Origin: Paracoccaceae bacterium | GTDB taxonomy: Bacteria; Pseudomonadota; Alphaproteobacteria; Rhodobacterales; Rhodobacteraceae | Length of the DNA: 64,000 nucleotides | Reading direction: 5' to 3' | NCBI GenBank assembly: GCA_013214575.1 | Contig: JABSSD010000027.1 | Location: 124,001 to 188,000 of the forward strand | In this document: piece after piece, positions 18,342 through 27,282 of the stretch | Layout of the letters: each line of letters begins with the position of its first letter | Numbering within the stretch: the first letter of the stretch is position 1 | The notes under the pieces: generated by a model | Database searches by the model: none | Told to the model about the DNA's origin: nothing | What the model saw: the letters and a program-made list of their open reading frames with translations, nothing else | Translations under genes and position numbers: made by a program

Positions 18342-18677
18342 TCAGTCGCCGCGACAGAACAGATCGTAGACAACTTCCATGATTTTCTTCGGACGATCAT
18401 CCGTCAAGCTGTAGTAGATCACCTTGCCGTCGCGCCGAGGCGTCACCAACCCCTCGAGCCGTAGCCGAGACAATTGTTGCGATACAGCGGCTTGCCGCGA
18501 TGACAGCAGGTTTTCAAGTTCGGTCACTGATTTTTCACCGGAGGCAAGATGACATAGAATCATCAGGCGCCCCTCGTGGCTAATTGCCTTGAGAAAATAG
18601 GAGGCTTTCATGGCATTGTCTGCCATCTTGTCCATGTCTTCGGCACACATATTGCCGTCAAATACTGGCAGGCCCAT
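18342..18677 (-). CDS. soxR: SoxR, ArsR-family sulfur-responsive repressor
   Basis: An ArsR-type winged-helix repressor. The recognition helix region is SSRQAAVSQQLSRLRLEGLV. ATG 18677, behind AAGGAAAGAG, is preferred to the upstream ATG 18710, which lacks a ribosome site. With that start, the protein is 111 residues and two cysteines fall at 42 (LMILCHLASGE) and 108 (YDLFCRGD), the same spacing as the redox-active pair in BigR/SqrR-type persulfide sensors. It should repress sox genes until a persulfide or sulfane-sulfur signal forms a Cys-S(n)-Cys bridge. An AT-rich motif shared with other sox promoters lies just upstream. Confidence 0.88.
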   Translation of the reverse strand: MGLPVFDGNMCAEDMDKMADNAMKASYFLKAISHEGRLMILCHLASGEKSVTELENLLSSRQAAVSQQLSRLRLEGLVTPRRDGKVIYYSLTDDRPKKIMEVVYDLFCRGD

Positions 18678-18689
18678 CTGGTTCTCTTT

Positions 18690-18708
18690 CCTTAGATATG
18701 TATTGGCC
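18690..18708. promoter_or_regulatory. Candidate SoxR autoregulatory site
   Basis: Minus strand CCAATACATATCTAAGG immediately before the soxR ribosome site; shares AATACATAT with the metallohydrolase promoter at 30842-30860. Confidence 0.35.
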
Positions 18709-18743
18709 ATTAAAGTCGCGGTGCTTGCCTGAATATACGAAGC

Positions 18744-19136
18744 TCATCCAGATACATCAATGCTGGCGTCCGACAACATTTGCCCTAACAGCCCCCAGAA
18801 AAAATCCTCTCCAGGATAACCTTCGATCCGGGAGACTTCTTTTCCGTCAACCATCAAGACAAACGTAGGCGTGAAGTTGAGTGAACGGCTAAAGGTCAAA
18901 TCATCGGGCCGCGCAGCCTGCATATCCAGGCGTCGAAGCGGTGCGGCTCTACCCTCGGTGGTCTTTGGATAGATCTGCGCGATCTCCTGGTTCCAGCGGG
19001 CGCACCAGACACATCCCTTTTCCTCTACCATCACCAAAACGGTATCCGCCGCAGCGGAAAACGCCGACGACAGGCACAGTACCATGCTGAAAATAGTGAA
19101 ACGTAGTGACATGCGAAATTGACCTTTGCTTAACAA
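18744..19136 (-). CDS. soxS: SoxS, periplasmic thioredoxin-like protein
   Basis: A 130-residue thioredoxin-fold protein with a signal peptide (cleavage near AFSAAA, residue 29) and the redox motif CVWC near residue 43, followed by a FTPTFVLMVDGKE cis-Pro segment. In Paracoccus, SoxS reduces and reactivates SoxY. It reads in the same direction as soxR and the first soxT, and diverges from soxV; the short gap to soxV holds AT-rich palindromic sequence likely to bind SoxR. Confidence 0.85.
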   Translation of the reverse strand: MLSKGQFRMSLRFTIFSMVLCLSSAFSAAADTVLVMVEEKGCVWCARWNQEIAQIYPKTTEGRAAPLRRLDMQAARPDDLTFSRSLNFTPTFVLMVDGKEVSRIEGYPGEDFFWGLLGQMLSDASIDVSG

Positions 19137-19139
19137 ACA

Positions 19140-19165
19140 ACGTAATATGAATATTTGAATTATAC
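19140..19165. promoter_or_regulatory. Candidate SoxR operator, soxS-soxV gap
   Basis: The 47-base gap between soxS and soxV contains TAATATGAATATTTGAATTA, resembling the TATnTGAATT half of the motifs before other sox genes. Confidence 0.4.
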
Positions 19166-19183
19166 AAGAGTAGGTGCCTGAAT

Positions 19184-19924
19184 ATGATGGAAATTACCCT
19201 TGCAGGTGCTGCTTTTGCGGGCATTTTGTCCTTTTTGTCACCCTGTATTCTGCCGATCGTGCCGTTCTACCTGAGTTACCTGGCCGGTGTGGGCATGAAT
19301 CAGATCTCTGCGGAGGCCGAGATTGATGGCAAGACGCGGCTGCGCGCGGTGCTGGCGGCCTGCCTCTTTGCGGCGGGGGTGATTACAATCTTCATGGGGT
19401 TAGGGGCTGCGGCAACGGTGTTTGGCCAGGTCGTCCGCGATTATTTCGATATTCTGCGATGGTTTGCGGCGGCAATCATTATTGCAATGGGACTGCATTT
19501 TCTTGGGATCATTCGGATCAGTATTCTTTATCGGCAATTGCGGTCCGACGCGGGGAGCACCTCTAAGGTTAGCCTGCTGGGGGCCTATGTTATTGGTTTG
19601 GCGTTTGCATTTGGCTGGACCCCCTGCGTCGGGCCCGTCCTGGCGGCAATTCTGTTCACCGCAGCGGGCGCCGAAACGGCCTCAGCCGGGGCAGGGCTGT
19701 TGTTTGTTTACGGATTGGGGATGACTGCTCCCTTTGTGCTGGCGGCTTTCTTTATCGGTCCCTTTATGCGGTGGATGTCAAAATTTCGCAGACATCTGGG
19801 GCGGATCGAAAAGATTATGGGGGCCATGCTGATTGTATTCGGGCTGCTGATCGCCACAAATTCAATGAACTACATTGCGCAATGGATGCTGGCGATCGCG
19901 CCGGACATTGGTGTTCTGCGTTAA
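19184..19924 (+). CDS. soxV: SoxV, CcdA-type thiol electron transporter
   Basis: A 246-residue membrane protein of the CcdA/DsbD-beta family with six helices. The two redox cysteines are visible: SFLSPCILPIVPFYL near residue 20 and FGWTPCVGPVLAAI near residue 148. It carries reductant from cytoplasmic thioredoxin across the membrane to periplasmic SoxW/SoxS. Start 19184 or the adjacent ATG 19187. The soxW gene follows after 15 bases. Confidence 0.92.
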   Translation: MMEITLAGAAFAGILSFLSPCILPIVPFYLSYLAGVGMNQISAEAEIDGKTRLRAVLAACLFAAGVITIFMGLGAAATVFGQVVRDYFDILRWFAAAIIIAMGLHFLGIIRISILYRQLRSDAGSTSKVSLLGAYVIGLAFAFGWTPCVGPVLAAILFTAAGAETASAGAGLLFVYGLGMTAPFVLAAFFIGPFMRWMSKFRRHLGRIEKIMGAMLIVFGLLIATNSMNYIAQWMLAIAPDIGVLR

Positions 19925-19939
19925 CATGGAGCGGACAAT

Positions 19940-20503
19940 ATGAAATACTTTTTATCGGGATGGGCGCTGTTATTTGCGATGACGCTTGGCGCCTTTGCAG
20001 CCGAAGTGGGCGACGACGGGCTGCATAAGGCGCCATGGATGCGGGACACCTTCAAGGACCTGCGCGAGGATCTGGGCGAAGCGAACGCCACCGGCAAGCG
20101 GCTGATGGTGATCATCGAGCAGCGCGGCTGTATTTACTGTAAGAAAATGCACGAAGAGGTGTTCCCGGTTGAGGAAATCGCCAACTATATTGAGGCAAAT
20201 TTCTTTGTGGTGCAGATCAATATGTTTGGCGACGTCGACGTTACCGACTTTGATGGGGTGACCATGCCGGAAAAGCAGATTGTCAAAAAATGGGGCGCTC
20301 TGTTCACGCCGATGATCCTGTTTTTCCTGGAGGACGTAGCGGCTGATGCCAGTGCGGCGACGGCAGCGGTGGCAACCATGCCCGGGGCCTTTGGCCGCAA
20401 TACCACCTTCAACATGCTCAACTGGATTGTCGAAAAGGGATATGAAGGAGACGAAGGTTTCCAGAAATATCATGCCCGTAGGCTGGCAGAGCAATCCAAT
20501 TAA
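19940..20503 (+). CDS. soxW: SoxW, periplasmic thioredoxin
   Basis: A 187-residue thioredoxin-fold protein with a signal peptide (cleavage near GAFAAE, residue 20) and the active site GCIYCKKMH near residue 59. SoxW takes electrons from SoxV and is thought to keep the SoxY carrier cysteine reduced. The C-terminal LNWIVEKGYEGDEGFQKYH helix is typical of SoxW. Co-directional with soxV. Confidence 0.9.
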   Translation: MKYFLSGWALLFAMTLGAFAAEVGDDGLHKAPWMRDTFKDLREDLGEANATGKRLMVIIEQRGCIYCKKMHEEVFPVEEIANYIEANFFVVQINMFGDVDVTDFDGVTMPEKQIVKKWGALFTPMILFFLEDVAADASAATAAVATMPGAFGRNTTFNMLNWIVEKGYEGDEGFQKYHARRLAEQSN

Positions 20504-20694
20504 ACACGGCAAGCGCTGACTGCGGAAATGTGGGTTTGCAAATGGTTGGCGGTGTTTTTTGAGTATTTTCAGCAAAAAGAAGCCATCTAAGTCGGCGCGC
20601 CGTTATTCTCGTTGCTCTAAATACTCATAACGCGACATCTGCGGCTTTGTCTGTGTGGTTTACTGTGGGGCCCACTGTGCGGCTGGCCCTGCAC

Positions 20695-21777
20695 TCAGGC
20701 GGCTTGGGCTGCACCACGCTGATCGATCAGCCAATCCGTCGCCATGGCGCCAATCCACATGCAGAACAGCGCCAGCCAGGCGGTGCCGACAAAGATGGAG
20801 CCACCGGTGACGCCCGCGCCAATGGCGCAGCCGCCGGCCAGCATGCCGCCAAAGCCCATCAGCGCCGCACCGGCCATCGCCTTGCGCATGGTGGGGGCAT
20901 CATCAAAGGCCTGAAATTTCAACTCCCCCCCCAGCGCCGCGGCAACAAAGGCACCGATGAATACGCCGGGCACCAGGCCGACGTCGAATTCCAGCACCGA
21001 GTCGCGCTCGAGAAAAAACATCAGCGTATTGGCCGAGGGGCCGGTGAAGGTGGCGCTTTCAACCTGCACTGGGTCAAAGGCTACCAAGCTCAACGAATAG
21101 GTCAGCACCCATCCCAGCGCCACCGCAAAGCCAACGCCTGAGGCAAACACCAGGCGCGAGGCGCCGATACAGTTGCGACGGGCTAGGATCAGGGCCAGCG
21201 CCGCAATGCCAACACCGATGAGCAGGCCAGAATAGGCTGGCAGACCGGTTGCGGCCAGCAGATCCATGTTGCGGCCTCCACTGGTGACCCAGAGCGACGC
21301 CAGTTGGTTGCGCAGAGATGACAAGATACCGGTCAGGCTCATCTGCGCCACCACGGCAAAGATCAACCCCGACACCAGCGAGCGCAGATTGCCGGTGGCG
21401 GCGAGGACCAATAGCCGTCCTGAGCAGCCGCGGGCCAGCACCATGCCGACGCCAAAAATCAAGCCGCCGATCACCGCCCCTGACCAACTTCCGGGCACCG
21501 CCATCATCCGGGCGCTGGAGGCGTCCATCAGCCCCAGCATCTGTGCGCCCTGCACCCAGACCATCGCGGTGGAGAAGGTCAGCAGCCAAACGGCGACGCT
21601 GTCCTGCATTTTGCCGCGGGCGAATTCTACCGTGGCGGCGCGCAGGCAGAACCGGGAGCGTTGGGCGGAGGCGCCAAACACCACACCGGTGATCATGCCG
21701 AACAGGGCGGCGGTGGGGGCCTCGCCAATCCGCTCAATCAGGGTGATCAGGTCCATACCTTGCTCCAAATAATTCAC
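20695..21777 (-). CDS. Second YeeE/YedE (SoxT-type) transporter
   Basis: A 360-residue membrane protein of the YeeE/YedE family with about ten helices and conserved cysteine motifs: LARGCSGRLLVLAATGN near residue 113 and LAGGCAIGAGVTGGS near residue 319. It is only distantly similar to the 17241-18296 paralogue. It is transcribed away from soxX; the 265-base gap holds two AT-rich inverted repeats. Sox loci of Paracoccus-type bacteria often encode a SoxT; two flanking soxVW is less usual. Confidence 0.85.
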   Translation of the reverse strand: MNYLEQGMDLITLIERIGEAPTAALFGMITGVVFGASAQRSRFCLRAATVEFARGKMQDSVAVWLLTFSTAMVWVQGAQMLGLMDASSARMMAVPGSWSGAVIGGLIFGVGMVLARGCSGRLLVLAATGNLRSLVSGLIFAVVAQMSLTGILSSLRNQLASLWVTSGGRNMDLLAATGLPAYSGLLIGVGIAALALILARRNCIGASRLVFASGVGFAVALGWVLTYSLSLVAFDPVQVESATFTGPSANTLMFFLERDSVLEFDVGLVPGVFIGAFVAAALGGELKFQAFDDAPTMRKAMAGAALMGFGGMLAGGCAIGAGVTGGSIFVGTAWLALFCMWIGAMATDWLIDQRGAAQAA

Positions 21778-21795
21778 ATATTGCTATATGTAGTG
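21772..21795. promoter_or_regulatory. Candidate SoxR operator before second soxT
   Basis: ACATAT (21776-21781) and ATATGT (21786-21791) form an inverted repeat with a 4-base gap, preceded by AATTC. The site overlaps the start of the second soxT. The CATAT..ATATGTGAATT pattern (minus strand) recurs before soxB. Confidence 0.5.
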
Positions 21796-21960
21796 ATTGA
21801 TTCCCAAGCCTGTATTGATGCAGATCAGCTGCGCCTCTGCATGTCGAGGTCGCTTGGTGCCGCGATCCATGGCTGCTGGGCGGCCTCGAACGCGTGGCCC
21901 CTGCAGCCAGCCAGGGTTCTGATGTTTTTGAAGGCCTCAGCTTCATCCAACAAATACAAT

Positions 21961-21978
21961 AATTCATGTAAGTGAATT
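21961..21978. promoter_or_regulatory. Candidate SoxR operator before soxX
   Basis: AATTCA-TGTAAG-TGAATT is a perfect 6-bp inverted repeat with a 6-base spacer, 65 bases before the soxX start. Confidence 0.5.
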
Positions 21979-22042
21979 TGTTGTTGCGTCATCACGGGAT
22001 CGTGCGCTACGGTGTCCCGAATTGAAGTGTTTGGGAGGATGC

Positions 22043-22495
22043 ATGAGGATCATCGGTATATCAATCGCAGTGGCGGGTTTGCTGGCTAGTCCATTGGCCG
22101 CTGAGCCCGTGGCTCCAAACGACGTCAACTATGAGGACGGCGTGGTTTTGGCCTCTTTGACAGGCGTTGCCGGAGACCCGGTAAATGGCCGGGATGTTTT
22201 CAAGAACAGAAAGCTGGGCAATTGTCTGGCCTGTCATGTCAACGCTGAGATGCCTGAGGAATCGTTTCACGGCGAGGTCGGTCCTGAATTGACCGGCGTT
22301 GCGGATCGTTGGGAGCAGCAGGAGCTTCGTGCCATCGTGGCCAATTCCAAAATGGTTTTTGACGGCACCATCATGCCAGCATTCTATCAAGATACCGGCT
22401 ATGAACGGCCGCTCAAAGATTTTGACGGCAAAAGCATCTTGACCGCACAGCAGGTCGAAGATGTCATCGCCTATCTGCAAACCCTAAAAGAATAA
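22043..22495 (+). CDS. soxX: SoxX, monoheme cytochrome c
   Basis: A 150-residue periplasmic cytochrome with a signal peptide (cleavage near PLAAE, residue 21), a heme site CLACH near residue 63 and a methionine ligand in GTIMPAFY. SoxXA oxidatively couples thiosulfate to SoxY. The start is ATG 22043, placed behind GGGAGG; an upstream in-frame ATG has no suitable site. First gene of soxXYZABCD. Confidence 0.93.
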   Translation: MRIIGISIAVAGLLASPLAAEPVAPNDVNYEDGVVLASLTGVAGDPVNGRDVFKNRKLGNCLACHVNAEMPEESFHGEVGPELTGVADRWEQQELRAIVANSKMVFDGTIMPAFYQDTGYERPLKDFDGKSILTAQQVEDVIAYLQTLKE

Positions 22496-22527
22496 TCACT
22501 GACCCAGACTCCATGGGAGGAAATGAA

Positions 22528-22950
22528 ATGGACCTAACACGTCGACAAGCGCTGGCGCTTGGCTCTGCTACACTTGCCATTGCATCGCTATCTGGCCTTC
22601 CGGCATTTGCATCGCTGACCGATGAGGCGATCACCGCCCTGACGGGTGGCGCTGATGTTACTGAGGGTGGCATCGACCTGATCGCCCCGGAGATCGCGGA
22701 AAACGGCAATACAGTTCCTGTTGAGGTTTCGGCCCCCGGAGCGGTTGAAATTGCTCTGTTTGCCGCAGGCAATCCAACACCGGCTGTCGCGACCTTTAAG
22801 TTCGGGCCTCTGGCCGGGTCGCGTTCGGGATCGACACGCATTCGATTGGCAAAGACGCAGCAGGTCGTGGCGATTGCCAAAATGGAAGACGGTTCGTTCC
22901 GCAAAACCAGCGCGACCGTAAAAGTAACTATTGGCGGCTGCGGCGGCTAA
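22528..22950 (+). CDS. soxY: SoxY, covalent sulfur carrier
   Basis: A 140-residue protein with a twin-arginine leader (LTRRQALALGSATLA) and the C-terminal GGCGG motif, whose cysteine carries the sulfur intermediates. It forms a heterodimer with SoxZ that visits SoxXA, SoxB and SoxCD. ATG 22528 behind GGAGGAAATG is chosen over an in-frame ATG 22513. soxZ follows after 21 bases. Confidence 0.95.
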   Translation: MDLTRRQALALGSATLAIASLSGLPAFASLTDEAITALTGGADVTEGGIDLIAPEIAENGNTVPVEVSAPGAVEIALFAAGNPTPAVATFKFGPLAGSRSGSTRIRLAKTQQVVAIAKMEDGSFRKTSATVKVTIGGCGG

Positions 22951-22971
22951 ACTCAAACGAGGAGAAAAACT

Positions 22972-23301
22972 ATGGCTTCTGGTGTAAAACCTCGTGTCAA
23001 AGTCCCAAAGAAGGCTGCGGCCGGTGACGTTGTTACCATCAAAACTCTGATCAGCCACAAGATGGAATCTGGTCAGCGCAAAGGTGATGACGGCGCTCTT
23101 ATTCCACGCTCAATCATCAACCGTTTCACCGCGGATTTTAATGGGCAGAATGTAATCGACGTGACGATTGAGCCGGCTGTTTCGACAAACCCGTACTTTC
23201 AATTTGAAGCGCTGGTCCCCGAAGCAGGCGAGTTCAAGTTCACTTGGTACGATGATGACGGGTCAGTCTACGAAACAGCTAAAAAAATCGCAATCGGCTG
23301 A
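22972..23301 (+). CDS. soxZ: SoxZ, partner of the sulfur carrier
   Basis: A 109-residue protein of normal SoxZ length (KPRVKVPKKAAAGDVVTIKT, ISHKMESGQRKG, FTWYDDDGSVYE). It lacks a signal peptide and is expected to be exported as a complex with Tat-targeted SoxY. Strong ribosome site GAGGAG upstream. Confidence 0.95.
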   Translation: MASGVKPRVKVPKKAAAGDVVTIKTLISHKMESGQRKGDDGALIPRSIINRFTADFNGQNVIDVTIEPAVSTNPYFQFEALVPEAGEFKFTWYDDDGSVYETAKKIAIG

Positions 23302-23329
23302 GGTCGGACAGTTTAGGGAGGACGACCGA

Positions 23330-24166
23330 ATGAAAGCAATAAAACTACTGGTAAGTACGGCATGTTTTATGGGGATGGCAGCTAGTACCCATGCGGAAGA
23401 ACCCGCAACACTCTCCATCGAAGGGCAGGCGTTTACCATTCAGGCGTCAGCCCCTGCACATACAGAGAACCTTGATGAAGTGACGTCAGGCTGGATCTAT
23501 CGTACAAAAGAAACCCGGGCCCTGCAGCTCGATGATTTTGACAATCCGGGCTTTGTCTTTGTCGATAAGGCAATCGATCTTTGGAACGAGGTCGACGGCA
23601 GCGAAGACAAATCCTGTGCCTCGTGCCACGAGAATGTCGAAGACTTTGCAGGTCTGCGGACCACGTTGCCGCGGGCTGAGGACGGCGAACTGGTCACCAT
23701 GGAAGATCTGGTGAACGAGTGCCGCACCGAGCAGATGGGCGCAGAGCCTTGGAAATATTCTGGTGGTAAGATGACTGGAATGACCGCTTTGATCGGCCTG
23801 CAGTCGCGTGGCATGTTGATGAACGTGGCCATCGATGGCGAAGCTGCGGCGTTCTGGGAAAAGGGTAAAGAGCTTTACTATACCCGTGTTGGCCAACTGG
23901 ATATGTCCTGTTCCAATTGTCATGAAGACAATTATGACACGATGATCCGCGCCGATCACCTGAGTCAGGGCCAGACCAACGGCTTTCCGACCTATCGTCT
24001 GAAGAATGCCAAGCTGAATTCAACACATGCTCGCTTTAAGGGCTGCATGAAGAATATTCGGGCGCAACCTTACAAGGTTGGCGGCGATGAATTCAAATCT
24101 CTTGAGTTGTATATCGCCTCGCGCGGCCAGGGGCTTTCTGTTGAAACGCCTTCGGTTCGGAACTAA
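23330..24166 (+). CDS. soxA: SoxA, diheme L-cysteine S-thiosulfotransferase subunit
   Basis: A 278-residue periplasmic cytochrome c with a signal peptide (cleavage near STHAE, residue 20). Two heme sites are present, CASCHENV near residue 96 and CSNCHED near residue 194, and the active-site cysteine occurs in KGCMKNIRAQPY near residue 239. With SoxX it conjugates thiosulfate to SoxY. The start is ATG 23330, behind GGGAGGAC; the open frame extends further upstream in soxZ but without a leader. Confidence 0.94.
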   Translation: MKAIKLLVSTACFMGMAASTHAEEPATLSIEGQAFTIQASAPAHTENLDEVTSGWIYRTKETRALQLDDFDNPGFVFVDKAIDLWNEVDGSEDKSCASCHENVEDFAGLRTTLPRAEDGELVTMEDLVNECRTEQMGAEPWKYSGGKMTGMTALIGLQSRGMLMNVAIDGEAAAFWEKGKELYYTRVGQLDMSCSNCHEDNYDTMIRADHLSQGQTNGFPTYRLKNAKLNSTHARFKGCMKNIRAQPYKVGGDEFKSLELYIASRGQGLSVETPSVRN

Positions 24167-24176
24167 TAAACAATCA

Positions 24177-24208
24177 AAGCCCCAATGCCGGATGGTGTTG
24201 GGGCTTTT
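24177..24208 (+). terminator. Hairpin after soxA
   Basis: AAGCCCCAA and TTGGGGCTT form a 9-bp stem with a 12-base loop followed by TTTT (ending 24208), between soxA and soxB. It splits the sox run into XYZA and BCD transcripts or lowers readthrough. Confidence 0.75.
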
Positions 24209-24220
24209 CCACCTCTAACG

Positions 24221-24240
24221 AATTCATATATGCGTATGTG
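24221..24240. promoter_or_regulatory. Candidate SoxR operator before soxB
   Basis: AATTCATATATGCGTATGTG lies in the 95-base gap between the soxA terminator and soxB and matches the motif before the second soxT, suggesting a separate SoxR-controlled promoter for soxBCD. Confidence 0.5.
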
Positions 24241-24261
24241 TTGTAAAAGCTAGGACCCACT

Positions 24262-25965
24262 ATGATATCTCGCCGCGATTATATGCAAACCAGCATGGCA
24301 GCAGCTGCGCTTTATGGGGCATCCGGGTTTGGAAACTGGGCGCGGGTGGCCGCGCAGCAATCGCTGACGCAGGACAAGCTGTTAGAGTTTGACACCTACG
24401 GCAATGTCTCGCTGATCCATATCACCGACATTCACGCGCAGCTAAAGCCGATCTATTTTCGCGAACCTTCGGTCAATATCGGGGTTGGGGGAAACAACGG
24501 CGCGGTTCCGCATGTGACGGGCGCTGATTTCCGCAAGCTTTACGGCATTGATGACGGCAGCGCCTCGGCCTATGCGCTGAGCCACAGTGATTTTTCATCG
24601 CTGGCACAGGCCTATGGCCGGGTTGGCGGTATCGACCGTGTTGCCACCGTTATCAAATCGATCCGTGCTGCGCGCCCCGACGCCCTGTTGCTGGATGGTG
24701 GCGATACCTGGCATGGCAGCTATACCTGCTATCAGACCGCTGGTCAGGATATGGTCAACGTGATGAATGCGCTTAAACCGGATGCAATGACCTTCCATTG
24801 GGAATTCACCCTTGGCTCAGAGCGGGTGAGCGAGATTGTCGAAGGCCTGCCGTTTGCGGCCTTGGGTCAGAACATTTTTGACGCCGAGTGGAACGAGCCA
24901 ACAGAGCTGTTTCCGCCGTATAAATTCTTTGAGACGGGCGGCGTCAAGGTGGCTGTGATCGGCCAGGCCTTTCCCTATATGCCAATCGCAAACCCCGGCT
25001 GGATGTTCCCCGAATATTCGTTTGGTATTCGCGATGAGCGGATGCAGGAAATGGTCGATGAGGTGCGCGCCAAAGGCGCCGAGCTGGTGGTCTGCCTGAG
25101 CCATAACGGCTTCGACGTTGATAAGCAGATGGCAGGCAAGGTGAGCGGCATTGACGTGATCCTGTCGGGCCACACCCATGACGCGCTGCCGGAACCTGTT
25201 TTGGTGGGCGAAACCATTATTGTCGCATCCGGCTCTAACGGCAAATTTGTCAGCCGGGTGGATCTGGATGTCCGCAACGGCCGGATGATGGGCTTTCGCC
25301 ACAAACTGATCCCGATCTTTTCCGATGTGATCACCCCCGATGCCGAGGTGGCACAGTTGATCGACGCGCAACGCGCACCCTATGTGGATCAGCTGGGTGA
25401 AGTCATTGGTCGCACCGGCGATGACCAGACCCTGTACCGCCGTGGTAACTTTAACGGCACCTGGGACGACCTGATCTGTGACGCGCTGATTTCCGAACGC
25501 GAGGCGGATATTGCCCTGTCGCCGGGCGTGCGCTGGGGGCCCTCCATTCTGCCGGGACAAGACATCACCCGCGAAGACATCTGGAACGTCACCTCGATGA
25601 CCTATGGCGAGGCCTACAGGACCGAGATGACCGGTGAATTCCTGCATGTCATTCTGGAGGATGTCGCAGACAACCTGTTCAATCCCGATCCCTACTATCA
25701 GCAGGGCGGCGATATGGTGCGTGTCGGGGGCCTTGGCTACCGGATTGACGTCTCCAAACCGCAGGGCAGCCGCATCACCGAAATGACCCTGCTCAAGACC
25801 GGCGAGCTGATTGATCCGTCCCGGACCTATCAGGTTGCGGGCTGGGCCTCGGTCAATGAAGACACCGAAGGTCCAAAAATATGGGACGTGGTCGAGGCGC
25901 ATATCGCCAAACAAGGCACGATCTCGCTTGATCCAAACAACAGTGTGAAAGTGGTTGGAGCCTAG
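24262..25965 (+). CDS. soxB: SoxB, S-sulfosulfanyl-L-cysteine sulfohydrolase
   Basis: A 567-residue dimanganese hydrolase of the 5-prime-nucleotidase superfamily, releasing sulfate from thiosulfonated SoxY. The N-terminus has a twin-arginine leader (ISRRDYMQTSMAAAALYG). Metal-binding motifs are intact: HITDIHAQ near residue 54, LDGGDTWHGS near residue 144, HWEFTLG near residue 178, SHNGFD and SGHTHD near residues 280-306. Length is normal. Confidence 0.96.
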   Translation: MISRRDYMQTSMAAAALYGASGFGNWARVAAQQSLTQDKLLEFDTYGNVSLIHITDIHAQLKPIYFREPSVNIGVGGNNGAVPHVTGADFRKLYGIDDGSASAYALSHSDFSSLAQAYGRVGGIDRVATVIKSIRAARPDALLLDGGDTWHGSYTCYQTAGQDMVNVMNALKPDAMTFHWEFTLGSERVSEIVEGLPFAALGQNIFDAEWNEPTELFPPYKFFETGGVKVAVIGQAFPYMPIANPGWMFPEYSFGIRDERMQEMVDEVRAKGAELVVCLSHNGFDVDKQMAGKVSGIDVILSGHTHDALPEPVLVGETIIVASGSNGKFVSRVDLDVRNGRMMGFRHKLIPIFSDVITPDAEVAQLIDAQRAPYVDQLGEVIGRTGDDQTLYRRGNFNGTWDDLICDALISEREADIALSPGVRWGPSILPGQDITREDIWNVTSMTYGEAYRTEMTGEFLHVILEDVADNLFNPDPYYQQGGDMVRVGGLGYRIDVSKPQGSRITEMTLLKTGELIDPSRTYQVAGWASVNEDTEGPKIWDVVEAHIAKQGTISLDPNNSVKVVGA

Positions 25966-25998
25966 GCTCCGCACGCCACAATAAAAAGGCATCTGAAT

Positions 25999-27282
25999 AT
26001 GTCAGATAATGAAAACGATCCAGTCCGCTCTCGGCGCGCGTTCCTAAGTGGGGCGGTGGCGGCTGGGGCAGGGGTGCTGACAACCAGTGCCGCAGCCGCG
26101 CAAACTGCGGACCCCTTGATCACCGAGATCCAGCCATGGGCACAGGGATTTGGCGACGGGGTTGATGCGGTGCGCTATGGCCTGCCAAGCGAACATGAGG
26201 GCGACGTCATTCGCCGCAATGTGGAATGGCTGACCGCCGATACCGTCAGCTCCATCAACTTTACCCCGATCCATGCGCTGGATGGCACCATCACTCCGCA
26301 GGGCTGCGCATTTGAGCGCCATCACTCGGGGGCGATTGATCTGAAAAAAGACGATTACCGGCTGATGATCCACGGTCTGGTCGATAACCCGCTGGTGTTT
26401 AGCTACGCCGACCTGGAACGGTTTCCACGCGAAAACCATGTGTATTTTTGCGAATGTGCCGCCAACACCGGTATGGAATGGGCCGGCGCACAGCTGAATG
26501 GCGCGCAGTTCACTCACGGTATGATCCACAACATGGAATACACCGGCGTGCCGCTGCGCACCCTTCTAGAGGAAGCGGGCTTTGATACTTCGGGTGATCT
26601 AAAGGACAAATGGGTCTATGTCGAAGGCGCGGACGCGTCGTCAAACGGGCGCTCAATCCCGATGGAAAAGGCGCTTGATGATGTGCTGGTCACCTTTAAG
26701 GCCAATGGCGAGGCGCTGCGCAAAGAGCATGGCTACCCTGTACGCCTGGTTGTTCCCGGTTGGGAGGGCAACCTGTGGATCAAATGGATCCGTCGTATCG
26801 AAGTGATGGACGGCCCGGTTGAAAGCCGCGAAGAGACCAGCAAATACACCGATACGCTGGAGGATGGCACCAGCCGCAAGTGGACCTGGGCGATGGATGC
26901 AAAGTCGGTTGTGACAAGCCCCAGCCCGCAGGCGCCGATCAAACATGGCACCGGGCCACTGGTCATCACCGGCCTAGCATGGTCCGGGCGCGGCGCGATC
27001 AGCCGGGTGGATGTGTCCAAGGACGGCGGCAAGACCTGGGAGACAGCCCGTCTTGCCAAGCCCGGTGAGAAGATGGCGCTGACGCGTTTCTATCTCGACA
27101 CCAACTGGGATGGCTCGGAAATGATGCTGCAATCGCGCGCCATGGATGACACCGGCTATGTGCAACCCACCAAGACGCAGTTGCGCGAGGTGCGTGGGTT
27201 GAACTCGATCTATCATAACAACTGTATCCAAACCTGGCTGGTGCGGTCCAACGGTGAGGCAGAAAATGTCGAAGTTTCTTAA
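25999..27282 (+). CDS. soxC: SoxC, sulfur dehydrogenase molybdenum subunit
   Basis: A 427-residue sulfite-oxidase-family protein with a twin-arginine leader (RSRRAFLSGAVAAGAG). The molybdenum-coordinating cysteine is in YFCECAANTGMEW near residue 153, followed by the Mo-co dimerisation domain. With SoxD it removes electrons from SoxY-bound sulfane sulfur, which makes complete thiosulfate oxidation to sulfate without sulfur globules likely. Its 3-prime end overlaps soxD by 17 bases. Confidence 0.95.
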   Translation: MSDNENDPVRSRRAFLSGAVAAGAGVLTTSAAAAQTADPLITEIQPWAQGFGDGVDAVRYGLPSEHEGDVIRRNVEWLTADTVSSINFTPIHALDGTITPQGCAFERHHSGAIDLKKDDYRLMIHGLVDNPLVFSYADLERFPRENHVYFCECAANTGMEWAGAQLNGAQFTHGMIHNMEYTGVPLRTLLEEAGFDTSGDLKDKWVYVEGADASSNGRSIPMEKALDDVLVTFKANGEALRKEHGYPVRLVVPGWEGNLWIKWIRRIEVMDGPVESREETSKYTDTLEDGTSRKWTWAMDAKSVVTSPSPQAPIKHGTGPLVITGLAWSGRGAISRVDVSKDGGKTWETARLAKPGEKMALTRFYLDTNWDGSEMMLQSRAMDDTGYVQPTKTQLREVRGLNSIYHNNCIQTWLVRSNGEAENVEVS